DNA of 64,000 nt from Phaeacidiphilus oryzae TH49 (GCF_000744815.1 NZ_JQMQ01000005.1:6794096-6858095), one strand, 5' to 3'. Shown: positions 1 to 9,090, counted from the first letter of the stretch. Notes: generated by a model not told the origin, from the sequence alone. Program-made: numbers and translations.

Positions 1-1
1 G

Positions 2-460
2 CTGGCCGGGGCGATGCGCAGTGAGCCGACCATCTTCGCCGGCAAGGACTACGTCTCCCCGCAGGCCGGCCGGGACTGCGCGGCCGACCTCTACCGGCAG
101 GCCGGGATCACCGACCCGCGCCGGCAGATCGACGCGGTGGAGATGTACGTCCCCTTCTCCTGGTACGAGCCGATGTGGCTGGAGAACCTGGGCTTCTGCG
201 AACCGGGGGAGGGCTGGAAGCTGGTCGAGGCCGGGGTCACCGCGATGGACGGCGACCTGCCGGTCAACCCCTCCGGCGGGGTGCTCTCCAGCAACCCGAT
301 CGGCGCCTCGGGGATGATCCGCTTCGCCGAGGCGGCGCTCCAGGTCCGCGGCGAGGCCGGCGAGCACCAGATCGACGGGGCCCGCACCGCGATGGGCCAC
401 GCCTACGGCGGCGGGGCGCAGTTCTTCTCGATGTGGATCGTCGGATCGGAGAAGCCCTGA
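2..460 (+). CDS. Thiolase-like protein, C-terminal part (5' end outside window)
   Basis: The reading frame is open at the left edge, so only about the last 152 residues are present. They form a thiolase C-terminal domain: a Gly-rich NPIGASG segment and a GHAYGGGAQF segment close to the end, as in the SCP-x/lipid-transfer type thiolases that act on acyl-CoA substrates. In classical thiolases the first segment reads GHPxGxSG and its His is catalytic; here that position is Asn. The protein may therefore be a thiolase-fold protein with altered chemistry, such as the aldolase-partner proteins of steroid side-chain degradation. The family call is secure, the reaction is not. Confidence 0.85.
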   Translation: MAGAMRSEPTIFAGKDYVSPQAGRDCAADLYRQAGITDPRRQIDAVEMYVPFSWYEPMWLENLGFCEPGEGWKLVEAGVTAMDGDLPVNPSGGVLSSNPIGASGMIRFAEAALQVRGEAGEHQIDGARTAMGHAYGGGAQFFSMWIVGSEKP

Positions 461-615
461 CGATTCGCGAGCGAACTGGGCGTGACGGCGTGTCAAGCGT
501 TTCGGCTGATCCGGTCGGGATCCGCGCACAGGTCTCCTCCCGGCCCCGGGCCGCCGTTACGCTGGCCCGGCAAGCGGTATTCGCTAGCAGTGCGCACGGA
601 CGGGAGGAGCGGGAC

Positions 616-849
616 GTGGACCGGGCATTCGCGGATCTGGACGAGGGCCGCAAGCCGCAGCTGGACCTCAGCCGAGCGGAGTGGCTGTCCAGCAGCCAGG
701 GGATCGGCGATGTTCAGATCGCCTTTGTGGAGGGCTATATCGCGATGCGTGACGGCAAGAACCCGGAGGGCCCCTCGCTGGTCTTCACTCCGGCCGAATG
801 GCGCGCCTTCGTCCTGGGCGCCCGCGACGGCGAATTCGACCTCACCTGA
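616..849 (+). CDS. DUF397 family small protein
   Basis: A 77-residue acidic protein with the DUF397 core (AEWLSSSQG near the N-terminus and the FTPAEWRAFVLGARDGEFD ending). The family is abundant in Streptomyces, where members usually sit beside helix-turn-helix regulators of the WhiJ/Abi type. No such partner lies in this window, so this copy is solitary. The GTG start at 616 was chosen because a strong GGGAGGAG ribosome-binding site lies at 602-609; the frame stays open upstream, but that part has no family similarity. Molecular role unknown. Confidence 0.85.
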   Translation: MDRAFADLDEGRKPQLDLSRAEWLSSSQGIGDVQIAFVEGYIAMRDGKNPEGPSLVFTPAEWRAFVLGARDGEFDLT

Positions 850-860
850 CGCGCACGGCG

Positions 861-916
861 CGCGACGCCCGCCGCGCGACGCCCGCCGCGCGACGCCCGC
901 CGCGCGACGCCCGCCG
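861..916. repeat. Tandem repeat, 14 bp x 4
   Basis: Four perfect consecutive copies of the 14-mer CGCGACGCCCGCCG, starting at 861, 875, 889 and 903, directly downstream of the DUF397 stop codon. Degenerate copies continue for another 40 bp. Confidence 0.95.
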
Positions 917-952
917 CGTGACGCGTGGCCCGCCACGCGACGGCCGCCGCGT

Positions 953-1050
953 GAGGCAGGACGCAGGACGCGCGATCAATGACGCGCGCCGCGTGACGCG
1001 CGAGGCAGGACGCAGGACGCGCGATGAATGACGCGCGGCGGATGACGCGC
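953..1050. repeat. Direct repeat, 49 bp x 2
   Basis: Two adjacent 49-bp units (953-1001 and 1002-1050) that both begin GAGGCAGGACGCAGGACGCG and differ at about four positions. The neighbouring 14-bp array uses the same words, so both probably arose by slippage. Confidence 0.9.
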
Positions 1051-1452
1051 ACGGCGCGAAGCCCCCGCGCACGGCAGCGGAAGCCCCAGCGGCAGGCGAA
1101 TGGCGCCGCGCCACCGCCCCCACGCGGCCGGCGCGGCGCCATCGCGTACCCTCCCGGCCCTGGCAGGACACCCGCTCCCGAGAGGGTCACTCGCGCCCCG
1201 CTCGCCCCCACGCGGCGAGGTCGCGAGCCGGTCCGCGGCGGCGGGTGTGCCGGGTCGCGCGGACCGTGAGTGCCGTGAGCGCTGAGCGCTCCCACATCTT
1301 TCACGCTTCGACAGGGGTTGCGACGGTAATCGTCGGGTGGATGAAGCGTCAACCGTCTTCGGCGAAGCGGTCCGGACCGTCCCGAAACCCCCCGCCACGC
1401 CGGGCGCGCCCGGGGTGACCTGCGTCGTCCGCCCCCCGGCCGGACCCGTACG

Positions 1453-1959
1453 ATGTCCCGCATGGCCTTTCTCCGCCGCCGCTCCAGCACGCCCGCCGGA
1501 CCCGACTTCGACGTCCTCGCCATGGACCCGGGCGACTGGCCTGGCCTCTTCGGTGCCGCGCTGCTCGCCGGCCCCGACGGTTCCTGCCAGGGCGTGTTCC
1601 TGCGCTACGACCTCTTCGGCAACCGCGGGCCCGCGATGCTGATCGGCAACCTCCCGGACGGCTCCCCGGCCCGGGACCCGGAGGACGGCGTCCCCTTCGA
1701 GGTGCGCCAGCTGCTGGAGGCGGTCGGGCTCGGCGAGGAGGAGATCGAGGTCAGCGGCACCGAGGACCTTCCGGTGATGCTCGGCGACGACCTGCTGATC
1801 GTCACCCGGATCAAGCTCTCCGAGGAGCGGATGGCCTGCGTCCGCTTCGACCGCAGCGACGGGGTCCAGGTCACCATCGCCTCCTGGGAGCGCCCCATCG
1901 CCGAGGACCTCTACCAGCTCCTCAAGCCGCTGCCCAAGGACATGTTCCAGAAGGGCTGA
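1453..1959 (+). CDS. Conserved hypothetical protein
   Basis: A 168-residue soluble protein without signal peptide or membrane segment. The frame shows actinobacterial codon usage. The middle is acidic (GEEEIEVSGTEDLP region) and the end is basic (LLKPLPKDMFQKG). I do not recognise the family. Two in-frame ATGs are possible (1453 and 1462); neither has a clear ribosome-binding site. It lies 49 bp upstream of the acyl-CoA dehydrogenase-like gene on the same strand, so cotranscription is possible. Confidence 0.75.
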   Translation: MSRMAFLRRRSSTPAGPDFDVLAMDPGDWPGLFGAALLAGPDGSCQGVFLRYDLFGNRGPAMLIGNLPDGSPARDPEDGVPFEVRQLLEAVGLGEEEIEVSGTEDLPVMLGDDLLIVTRIKLSEERMACVRFDRSDGVQVTIASWERPIAEDLYQLLKPLPKDMFQKG

Positions 1960-2008
1960 GCCGGCGCGCGCCCCCGCAGCCGCCCGCAGAGAGAGGGAGC
2001 ACCGCCGT

Positions 2009-3379
2009 ATGACGTCCCGTCAGCAGCCGTCCCCGCCACCGCATGCGGAGTCGTATGCGCAGCCGCATGCGGAGTCGGGTTCGGAGCCGCACGCGCCCTC
2101 GCGGCCGTCCGCCGGGCGGCGCCGGCGTGCCTCCGCGGCGGCGGCCGCGGCGGCGGCGGTCCCCGGCGGCGCGGTCCGCAACGGGTTCGGGACGCTGGGC
2201 GCCGGCGCGGTGGAGCCGGCCGCGGAGTCGCTGCTCGAGTCCGGCGCCTTCGGCGGCCTCGGCGGGCTCGCCCGGGTGGTGGACCTGCTGGCGGCCCGCG
2301 CCGGCGAGCAGGACGCCGAGGCGGCCTACCCCTACCAGGGCGTCGAGGTGGTCCACGAGAGCGGACTCGCCGGCGCGACGATCGGCCGCCGCTACGACGG
2401 TCCCGGGGCCGGCCTCGCCGACACCGTGCGGGTGCTGCGCGAACTCGGCTCCGGCGACCCCTCGGTGGCGCTGATCACCGCGGGCACCCTCCTCTTCCAC
2501 GCCGAGCAGGCCCGCACCGACCGCTGGGGCGACCAGCTCTACCAGGCGGTGCTGGCCGACGCCGAGCACGGCTCCGCCCCGGTCGGCCTCCTCTGCGCCA
2601 GGCCGGGCGCCGAGCCCCAGGTGACCGCCGCCGCGGACCCGGACGGCGGGCGGATGCTCAACGGCCGGCGCTCCGGAGTGGTCGGCTCCGAGGCCCTCGG
2701 CTGGCTGCTGCTGCGCGCCCTGCCGGAACCGGCGGACGCGCCGCCCGCGGACCACACCGGCCCCGTGACGGCCCGCCAACCCGCCTCCCCCGAGCCGGAT
2801 CTGTTCCTCGTCCCGGCCGATTCCCCCGGGCTCTCGGTCGATCCGACCGCCGACCCGGTGGGCCTGCGCGCGGCGGCCCCGCACGATGTGCTGGTGGACC
2901 GGGTGGCCGTCCCCCCGGACGCGGCCGCCGCCCGGCTGGAGCCCGGGCAGCAGGCGCTGAGCCGGGCCTGGCGCGCGCTGGCGCTGCCCGCGATCTTCCT
3001 GGGCGCGGCCCGCTCGGCCCGCGAGGCGCTGCTCTCCGCGGTCCGCCCCACCGGCCGCCGGGAACGTGAACTCCTGGTCGCGGTAGGGGAGTTGGACGCC
3101 CGACTGGGCGCGGCCGAGGATGCCCTGGACGCCCTGGCGGCGGCCGTCGACCGCGGCCGCCCGGACGCGATCGCCCGCTGCGGCGCGGCCGGCGCCCTCG
3201 CCCTGCGCAACGCGACCGCCATCGGCTCCCTCGCCGCCCGTACCGCGGGCCCGGACGGCGTCAGCCGCACCCATCCGCTGGAACGCCACCTCCGCGACCT
3301 GCTGGCCGCCCGCCTCTACCTCCCCGACGAGTCGGCCACCCTCGCCACGGCCGGGGCGAACGCCCTGAACCTCGGCTGA
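2009..3379 (+). CDS. Acyl-CoA dehydrogenase/flavin monooxygenase-like protein
   Basis: A 456-residue protein. After about 55 low-complexity residues (repeated PHAES/PHAPS words, then a poly-Ala stretch) follows an acyl-CoA-dehydrogenase fold: N-terminal helical part (GSGDPSVALITAG), central beta part, and a C-terminal helical bundle ending with HPLERHLRDLLAARLY. The HPLERHLRD ending is typical of the DszC/SfnB branch, flavin-dependent acyl-CoA dehydrogenase relatives that can act as two-component monooxygenases. The usual catalytic Glu near the end is not evident, which fits that branch. A GAGGGAG site lies about 10 bp before the ATG. Substrate unknown. Confidence 0.8.
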   Translation: MTSRQQPSPPPHAESYAQPHAESGSEPHAPSRPSAGRRRRASAAAAAAAAVPGGAVRNGFGTLGAGAVEPAAESLLESGAFGGLGGLARVVDLLAARAGEQDAEAAYPYQGVEVVHESGLAGATIGRRYDGPGAGLADTVRVLRELGSGDPSVALITAGTLLFHAEQARTDRWGDQLYQAVLADAEHGSAPVGLLCARPGAEPQVTAAADPDGGRMLNGRRSGVVGSEALGWLLLRALPEPADAPPADHTGPVTARQPASPEPDLFLVPADSPGLSVDPTADPVGLRAAAPHDVLVDRVAVPPDAAAARLEPGQQALSRAWRALALPAIFLGAARSAREALLSAVRPTGRRERELLVAVGELDARLGAAEDALDALAAAVDRGRPDAIARCGAAGALALRNATAIGSLAARTAGPDGVSRTHPLERHLRDLLAARLYLPDESATLATAGANALNLG

Positions 3380-3395
3380 CGCCCCCGTCCTGCTC

Positions 3396-3411
3396 CCGGC
3401 CGTTGTGCCGG
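3396..3411. terminator. Possible bidirectional hairpin between convergent genes
   Basis: CCGGC and GCCGG arms with a 6-nt loop in the 88-bp gap between the convergent dehydrogenase-like gene and the hydrolase gene. A short direct repeat built on GGCCACGGTCAGCC follows it (3432-3460). There is no T-tract, as is usual in actinomycetes, so the call rests on position only. Confidence 0.3.
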
Positions 3412-3467
3412 CCGGAGCCGGCCCGGTCCGGCGGCCACGGTCAGCCGGCCACGGTCAGCCGGCCCGG

Positions 3468-4301
3468 TCAGCCGGCGTGGGCGCGGAGGAACCCCGTCAG
3501 CGCCTCGGTCACCTGCCCGGGGTGGGTGAGGTTGGGGGTGTGGCCGGCGCCGGGGAGGACGACCGGCGGCAGCGCGGCGGGAAGGGTCTCGGCCAGCATC
3601 ACGCCCAGGGGGAGCGGCACCGGCCGGTCCTCCTGGCCGTGGACGACCAGGGCCGGAGCGGTGATCTCCGGCAGCCGGTCCGCTATGCCGTCCACCCCCA
3701 TCAGCACCCGGACCGCCTCCGCCAGCCGCTCCCTGGGCTGCTCGCGCCACCTGGCGAGCCACTCCCCGGACAGTCCCGAGAGGCGGTCCGGGGGACTGCC
3801 GGCCCCGTCGGCGGGCCGCGCGGGCGGCTGCCCGAACAGCAGTCCCAGCAGCTCCGGAGCCACCGCCTCCGGGCCGGCCTGCCGGAAGCCGTCCGCGACC
3901 CCGCCCATCTGCTTCAGCGCCTCCGGCGGCCAGGCCACCGCCGCGCTGTCGATCAGGGCCAGCGCCCGCACCCGCTCGGGCGCGAGGAGCGCCGCGCGGA
4001 GCGACAGGAAGCCGCCCTGCGAGTGGCCGACCAGGGCGGCCCGCCGCACCCCCAGATGGTCGAGGAGGCCCAGCAGGTCCCGGGCGGAGTCCCAGTAGGT
4101 GTAGCGGGCGCCGTCGTCCTCGGTCCGGCCGTGCAGTCGCGCGTCCCAGCTGATGCAGCGGAACTCCTCGGCCAGGGCCTCGAGTTGGGGCTGCCACATC
4201 CGGCCGTCCATCAGGTTGCCGTGGCTGAAGGCCACCACCGGGCCGCTGCCGCCGGTGTCCTCGAAGTACAGCCGGGCGCCGTCGACGGTTGCGTAAGGCA
4301 T
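3468..4301 (-). CDS. Alpha/beta-hydrolase
   Basis: A 277-residue single-domain alpha/beta-hydrolase. The nucleophile elbow reads GHSQGG, the acid lies in HGQEDRPVP and the catalytic His in GAGHTPNLTHPG; the oxyanion HGN motif is near residue 25 (SHGNLMDG). The set resembles esterase/haloperoxidase-type hydrolases. ATG at 4301 was chosen because the protein then begins MPYATVDGARLYFEDTG, a standard family N-terminus. It is divergent from an AraC-type regulator 96 bp away, which suggests that regulator controls it. Substrate not predictable. Confidence 0.88.
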   Translation of the reverse strand: MPYATVDGARLYFEDTGGSGPVVAFSHGNLMDGRMWQPQLEALAEEFRCISWDARLHGRTEDDGARYTYWDSARDLLGLLDHLGVRRAALVGHSQGGFLSLRAALLAPERVRALALIDSAAVAWPPEALKQMGGVADGFRQAGPEAVAPELLGLLFGQPPARPADGAGSPPDRLSGLSGEWLARWREQPRERLAEAVRVLMGVDGIADRLPEITAPALVVHGQEDRPVPLPLGVMLAETLPAALPPVVLPGAGHTPNLTHPGQVTEALTGFLRAHAG

Positions 4302-4325
4302 GGTGATTCTCGTCTCCCTCAAGGC

Positions 4326-4340
4326 CCGGCACCCTGCCGG
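4326..4340. promoter_or_regulatory. Palindrome between hydrolase and AraC regulator
   Basis: A perfect inverted repeat CCGGCA-CCC-TGCCGG in the 96-bp divergent promoter region. Its position suggests an operator for the neighbouring AraC-type protein, although AraC proteins more often bind direct repeats. Confidence 0.35.
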
Positions 4341-4397
4341 ACCTCTTCCAGCATCCGCTGCCAGAAGGGAGGGGACGAGGTAGAGTCGGCCCTCGCT

Positions 4398-5324
4398 ATG
4401 GTCATTCCTGGACACGAGGCCGAGGTCGTCGAGATCCCCTACCGGAATCCGGCCCGCCCCGGAGTCGGACTGGAGGTGCTCGGCTACGGCGAGCTGGCCC
4501 GGCGGCTCCGCCCGCGGGTGCTGGCCGCGCCCAGCCGCCCGGACTTCCACCAGTTCTTCCACGTCACCCGGGGTAGGGGCACGGCGCTGATCGACTTCGT
4601 CCGCCACCCCGTCGCCCCGGGCACCCTGCTGCATCTGCGGCCGGGACAGGTGCAGCGCTTCCCCCTCGGCCCCGACGGCCGGCCGGCCGACCTGGACGGC
4701 ACGCTGCTCCTCTTCACCCCGGCCTTCGCACCGCGGCCGGCGGCCGTGCGGGTGGTGCTCGACGATGCCTTCGCCCCGGCGGCCTGGTCGCTGGAGCCGC
4801 CGCACCGCGAGGGGATCGCCCGCGCCATGGCGGAGATCGCGGCCGAGTACGCCCTTCTGACCGGCCCGGCCGACCCCGAGCCCCGGAACCCGGCGGAGCC
4901 CGCTCTCACCGTCGAGCTGCTGCGGCAGCTGCTGGCGGCGCTGCTGCTGCGGGTCGCCCGGCTGCCCCGGCCGCCGGGCAGCGATCCCGCGGCCGGCGGC
5001 GACGTCTTCCGATCCTTCCAGCGGGAGCTGGAGCGCGACTTCGCGGCCACCCGCAACGCCCATGAGTACGCCGCACGCCTCGGCTACTCGCAGAAGACCC
5101 TCACCCGGGCCTGCCGGGCCGCGACCGGGCGCGGCCCCAAGGAACTGATCGACGCCCGCGTCGAGCTGGAGGCGAAGCGCCTGCTGGCGCACACCGAGCT
5201 GCCGGTCGCCGTGATCGCCCGGGGACTGGGCTTCAGCGAGCCGACCAACTTCGGGAAGTTCTTCACCCGGCGGGCCGGGCTGACTCCGGGCGCCTTCCGC
5301 GAGCGGAACGCCGCCGCCGGCTGA
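4398..5324 (+). CDS. AraC family transcriptional regulator
   Basis: A 308-residue regulator. Residues about 1-150 form a cupin-like sensor domain (HQFFHVTRGRGTALIDF, then GTLLHLRPGQVQRF), and the C-terminal ~100 residues carry the double helix-turn-helix of the AraC/XylS family (SQKTLTRACRAATGRGPKEL, then ELPVAVIARGLGFSEPTNF and FFTRRAGLTPGAFRE). ATG at 4398 is the first start after the divergent promoter region. It probably senses a small molecule and controls itself and the adjacent hydrolase; that link is an inference from the divergent arrangement. Confidence 0.9.
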   Translation: MVIPGHEAEVVEIPYRNPARPGVGLEVLGYGELARRLRPRVLAAPSRPDFHQFFHVTRGRGTALIDFVRHPVAPGTLLHLRPGQVQRFPLGPDGRPADLDGTLLLFTPAFAPRPAAVRVVLDDAFAPAAWSLEPPHREGIARAMAEIAAEYALLTGPADPEPRNPAEPALTVELLRQLLAALLLRVARLPRPPGSDPAAGGDVFRSFQRELERDFAATRNAHEYAARLGYSQKTLTRACRAATGRGPKELIDARVELEAKRLLAHTELPVAVIARGLGFSEPTNFGKFFTRRAGLTPGAFRERNAAAG

Positions 5325-5424
5325 AGGGCGGCACGCGGGCCACAGGGTCCGGGAGGGCGTCGGACCCCGTCTCGTGCGGACTAGGACGCGGATGCGGACC
5401 GGGATCGGGACCGGGATTCGGACC

Positions 5425-5460
5425 CGGACTCGGACTCGGACTCGGACTCGGACTCGGACC
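5425..5460. repeat. Hexamer repeat CGGACT
   Basis: Five perfect CGGACT units and one variant, inside a longer degenerate stretch (5380-5460), in the 163-bp gap between the convergent AraC and phosphotransferase genes. Probably slippage sequence; it may also act as a spacer at the convergent gene ends. Confidence 0.85.
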
Positions 5461-5487
5461 GGGCCGGCTCGTCGCCGACCGCCGGCG

Positions 5488-6879
5488 TCACCGCGTCCCG
5501 ACGGCGGCGCGGATCGCCTTGCGGGCGAGTGCCGCGTCCTCCTGGAGCCGGCGGAGCAGGATCCGCTGCTCCTCGCCGGCGGCCGGATCGTCGTGCATCC
5601 GGATCTCGCGCATCAGCACCAGCAGCAGGTTGACCAGGAAGGCGTCCCGCTGCACCGTGCCGCTGGCCTGCGCCAGCTGGCTGATCTGCCGACGAGCGGC
5701 GGTGTCCCCCGCGAGCACCGCCCAGAGCACGGCCAGGTCGTAGCCCGGGAGGTACCAGCCGGCCCGCTCCCAGTCCATCAGCACCGGACCCGACGGGGCC
5801 AGCAGCGCGTTGCACAGCAGTGCGTCTCCGTGGCAGAACTGCGGCTGCGACTGGGCGACCCCGTGGAGGAGCTGGCGGAGGTCCCCGGCGTCCCGGTCGG
5901 TGAGGAGACCGAGCGCATGGAACCGGGCGATCTCCGCCGGGTAGTCCAGCATCATCTCGAACTGTCCGGACGGCGGCTGCCACAGATTGAGCGCCCGCAC
6001 GCTGCCGAGCACGGCCCTGACCTCGCCCGGGGTGGGCGCGTTGGCCGGGTGCCGCTCCAGCGCGGCCGGCCGGCCCGGCACCCGCTCAAGCACCAGCACG
6101 CACCGCTCGGTGTCGGCCGCCACCAGCTTGGAGAGCCGCACCGGCGGCCGCCGCCGGACGAAGGCCCGGTAGGCCGCGATCTCGTGCCGGAAGCGCTCGG
6201 CGGCCCCGTCGTCCGCCAGCCGGGCCGGCTCGGCCAGGCACTTGGCGACCACCGGGGTACGGCCGGCGCTGCCGCCGATCAGAATGTGGGTGGCGTTCTC
6301 CCGCAGCAGCTGGCGCGGCACGAACGCGGGACATATCCGCCGCACGGCCTGGACCGCCTGGCGCACCGCGGGGGAGCGCTCGGCCGCGGCCTCGAGACGC
6401 GCGGCCTCCCGGCGGGCGACCTCGGGCCGGGTGGCGGCCGGGCCGAGCGGACGGGCCCGCGCCGTGGCCACCCCGACCACCTGGCCGATCGCCGCGGTCT
6501 GCCGCCCCCGCTGCTGGAGCTGCGGCTGACCGTGCTGCTGGCCGTGCGGCTGCCCGTGCGGACGGATCTGCGGCTGGAGCCGCTGCGGCGACAGCCGCGG
6601 GGCCCCGTAAGGGTGTTGGGCGGGCGGCGGGACGGGGACCTGGGGCCCCGCGGGCGACCGAAGACCGCCGGAGGGACGCGCCGCGGGGGCGCGCAGCAGA
6701 CCCCCGTGGGCGGGGGCGACCCCCTCGGCGGAGGCGGAGGCCGCGGCGGAGGCCGCGGCGGAGGCCGCGGCGCTTGCGGCGCCGGGGGCGGTGCGCCCGG
6801 TGCCGGGGCCCTGCCGGTCGTTGCGCGGACCGGGGCGGGAGGGTGAGAGGGGAGGTGTCGCGGCGTTCTTCACATACAT
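5488..6879 (-). CDS. Aminoglycoside phosphotransferase-family (APH/ChoK) protein
   Basis: 463 residues. The N-terminal ~150 are low complexity: an Ala-rich ([11 protein letters not shown]) tract and a His/Gln-rich tract ([16 protein letters not shown]). The remainder is an APH kinase fold: ATP-binding N-lobe with Lys in [10 protein letters not shown], the catalytic loop [13 protein letters not shown] (Brenner HGD with Asn) and the metal-binding Asp in [21 protein letters not shown] at 6879 ([11 protein letters not shown]) is preferred; the frame stays open upstream, but that stretch looks like non-coding GC-rich leader. Substrate unknown; many Streptomyces members are not resistance genes. 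Confidence 0.85.
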   Translation of the reverse strand: MYVKNAATPPLSPSRPGPRNDRQGPGTGRTAPGAASAAASAAASAAASASAEGVAPAHGGLLRAPAARPSGGLRSPAGPQVPVPPPAQHPYGAPRLSPQRLQPQIRPHGQPHGQQHGQPQLQQRGRQTAAIGQVVGVATARARPLGPAATRPEVARREAARLEAAAERSPAVRQAVQAVRRICPAFVPRQLLRENATHILIGGSAGRTPVVAKCLAEPARLADDGAAERFRHEIAAYRAFVRRRPPVRLSKLVAADTERCVLVLERVPGRPAALERHPANAPTPGEVRAVLGSVRALNLWQPPSGQFEMMLDYPAEIARFHALGLLTDRDAGDLRQLLHGVAQSQPQFCHGDALLCNALLAPSGPVLMDWERAGWYLPGYDLAVLWAVLAGDTAARRQISQLAQASGTVQRDAFLVNLLLVLMREIRMHDDPAAGEEQRILLRRLQEDAALARKAIRAAVGTR

Positions 6880-7482
6880 GGGGGATTCCGGGTCCCTTTC
6901 TGGCTGTTGACGGGCTGTCGGCTCGACGAGCCGCCGACAGGTCCGGCCATGAGCCCGGCCGGAGGGCCCCGCACGGGAGTGGATGTCCCGTACGGCGCCC
7001 GCCGTCCCGGCCGGGGCGGCGCGGTCCGCGCGCTCGGTCGCCGCCGGGGGCACCCGCCCCGTACGGCCGGCCCGGGGCGGCGGCCGCCGCACCCTGGGGA
7101 ATGCGGCGGACCGTCCCGAACGGCCCTACGGGGAGGGGCCCCTGACGGTTCCCCGGATGCCGCCCGGCGGGGGCCGCATCCGTAGCGCGAGTACCGCGCC
7201 ACCCCTCACGCCACCCCCGTTCCGCCGGCCGCCGGAGCCCCTCGCGGAGCTCCTGCCACCGGCGGCCAGTCCCGAGCTGCCGGCCTTGAACCCGCTGGTT
7301 GTTGCCGTTCTCCAACGGTTTCTCGGCCGAAGTCCGGTGATGACCGGGAAGGCGCACTTCTACACCACACCGGACCGGCCATGGCACAACAGCTGGCGGA
7401 CCCTGGCGAAGCCTGGCGAATGCTCGCTTGGCACATGACAGCCCGTTAGTCTCTAAGGTGCCGAGGAACCTGGGGGCTTGAC
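6880..7482. other. Divergent promoter region, 603 bp without a gene
   Basis: Separates the phosphotransferase (minus) from the NsdA-like gene (plus). It contains a perfect 7-bp inverted repeat (CTGTCGG at 6915-6921, CCGACAG at 6934-6940), which would form a stem in the phosphotransferase leader, and a tandem CCTGGCGAA pair at 7402-7420 just upstream of the NsdA-like gene. No conserved coding sequence was found on either strand. Confidence 0.55.
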
Positions 7483-9066
7483 GTGACCAAGGGACCCAAC
7501 ACCCGACTCGCGGACCTGTTCGCCCTGACCGGATGGTCGAAGGGCGAGCTGGCCCGGATGGTCAACCGACGCGGTGCCGCGATCGGGCAGCAGCAGCTGT
7601 CCACCGACACCTCGCGGGTAAGGCGCTGGATGGAGCGCGGGGAGATCCCGCGCGATCCCGTGCCGAGGGTGCTGGCTGCCCTGTTCACCGAGCGGCTCGG
7701 CCGTGTCGTGACCATCGAGGACCTCGGGTTCCAGCGTCGAACACGGCTGTCGGGTTCAGCAGCGCAGGCGCGAAGCGCACGCAACGCAGGAGCAGCAGCC
7801 GCTGCCGGAGACGCGACGGGCGCGGAGCCCGGCGCCGAGGGGGAGCAGGAAGGCGACCCCGAGGCGACCGAGCTGCCGCCCGAGCTGATCTGGCAGCCCG
7901 AACCGCGGCGCACCGCCGAGGTCCTCACCGAATTCACGGGAATGGACCTCATGCTCAACCGACGTGGACTGATGGGGGCGAGCGCCGGACTCGTCGCCGG
8001 CACCTCTATCGCCGCCCCCCTGCACGACTGGATGGCCGGCCGCGCCTCGGCGCGCGGCAGCGTCCCCACCGCCCGCCGGGCCGGCCGGGACGTCCAGGCC
8101 ATCGCCGCCGACGACCTGTACGCCGCGGGGCCGGTCGGCTCCGACGAGGTGGACGCGCTGGAGCGCTCGGTGCTGGTCTTCCGGGCCTGGGACGCCGCCC
8201 GTGGCGGCGGCCTCCAGCGGAAGGCCGTGATCGGCCAACTCAACGAGGTCAGCGGGATGCTGACGTACAGTCACCCGCCGCACCTGGCCCGCCGGCTGTG
8301 GACGGTGGCGGCCAACCTCTCGGTGCTGGCCGGCTGGATGTCGCACGACGTCGGCATGGAACCGACCGCGCAGCACTACTTCGTGATGGCGGTGCACGCG
8401 GCCCGCCAGGCCGACGACCGCCCCCGGGCCGGCGAGGCGCTCTCCCGCGCCGCCCGCCAGATGGTCCACCTGGGCCGGGCCGACGACGCGCTGGACATCA
8501 TGCGGGTCGCCGAGGCCCGCAGCGGGGACGACACCCTGCCCCGCACCCGCGCCATGCTGCGCACGGTGGAGGCCTGGGCGCACGCCTCGCTCGGCCACTC
8601 CCAGGCCACCCGCCGGACCCTCGGCGAGGCCGAGGACCTGTTCGCCGCGGACCGCGGCGAGCCCGGCCCGGACTGGCTCCAGTTCTTCAACGAGGCGGAC
8701 CTCCACGGGATGGAGGCGCTGACCTACCGCACCCTCGCCGAGCACGACCCGTCGGCCGCCGCGCTCGCCCGCTTCCACGGCGAGCAGGCCATCGGGCTGC
8801 GCGAGAACAGCGAGTACGAGCGGTCCAAGCTCTTCGACTACCTGTCGGTGGCCTCCGCCTACTACCTCTCCGACGAGCCCGAGCAGGCCGGCAACTACGC
8901 CAAGCTGGCGCTCAACGCCACCCGTGAGATGTCCTCGCACCGCACCAGGGACCGGCTGCGCCAGATGTACCGGCTGACCGGCCGCTTCCAGCAGGATCCG
9001 GAGGTCCGCGAGCTCCGCGAGCAGATCCGCACGGCGATCCCGGCCGGCCGTCCGCAGGTGATCTGA
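7483..9066 (+). CDS. NsdA-like regulatory protein with TPR repeats
   Basis: 527 residues. The N-terminus (residues ~8-85) is a helix-turn-helix-like region with the signatures GWSKGELARMVNRR and DTSRVRRWMERGE, as in NsdA, the Streptomyces protein that represses differentiation and antibiotic production. After an acidic linker comes an internal segment (residues ~157-180, NRRGLMGASAGLVAG) that looks like a twin-arginine hydrophobic stretch, then about 300 residues of TPR-like helices. The GTG start follows a GGGGGC purine-rich stretch. It is an NsdA paralogue rather than certain NsdA. Confidence 0.85.
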   Translation: MTKGPNTRLADLFALTGWSKGELARMVNRRGAAIGQQQLSTDTSRVRRWMERGEIPRDPVPRVLAALFTERLGRVVTIEDLGFQRRTRLSGSAAQARSARNAGAAAAAGDATGAEPGAEGEQEGDPEATELPPELIWQPEPRRTAEVLTEFTGMDLMLNRRGLMGASAGLVAGTSIAAPLHDWMAGRASARGSVPTARRAGRDVQAIAADDLYAAGPVGSDEVDALERSVLVFRAWDAARGGGLQRKAVIGQLNEVSGMLTYSHPPHLARRLWTVAANLSVLAGWMSHDVGMEPTAQHYFVMAVHAARQADDRPRAGEALSRAARQMVHLGRADDALDIMRVAEARSGDDTLPRTRAMLRTVEAWAHASLGHSQATRRTLGEAEDLFAADRGEPGPDWLQFFNEADLHGMEALTYRTLAEHDPSAAALARFHGEQAIGLRENSEYERSKLFDYLSVASAYYLSDEPEQAGNYAKLALNATREMSSHRTRDRLRQMYRLTGRFQQDPEVRELREQIRTAIPAGRPQVI

Positions 9067-9070
9067 CGGC

Positions 9071-9086
9071 GGCCGGGGCGCCGGCC
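9071..9086. terminator. Hairpin between convergent genes
   Basis: Perfect GGCCGG-GGCG-CCGGCC stem-loop in the 24-bp gap between the convergent NsdA-like and SpoIIE-like genes; it could end transcription from both sides. No T-tract. Confidence 0.45.
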
Positions 9087-9090
9087 GGCG

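Larger units (their letters stand above)
850..1452. other. Gene-free, repeat-rich interval
   Basis: About 600 bp between the DUF397 gene and the next CDS with no convincing gene. The left half is low-complexity sequence built on GACGC/CGCG words and holds the two tandem repeats listed separately. The right half contains an inverted repeat (ACGCTTC near 1303 and GAAGCGT near 1343). Open frames that cross it are products of the skewed composition. Confidence 0.6.

Noticed and set aside
175..615. Upstream extension of the DUF397 frame
   Set aside because: It overlaps the thiolase C-terminus out of frame, and the strong ribosome-binding site is at 602-609.
861..916. CRISPR array
   Set aside because: The units are 14 bp and directly adjacent with no spacers; no cas gene is in the window.
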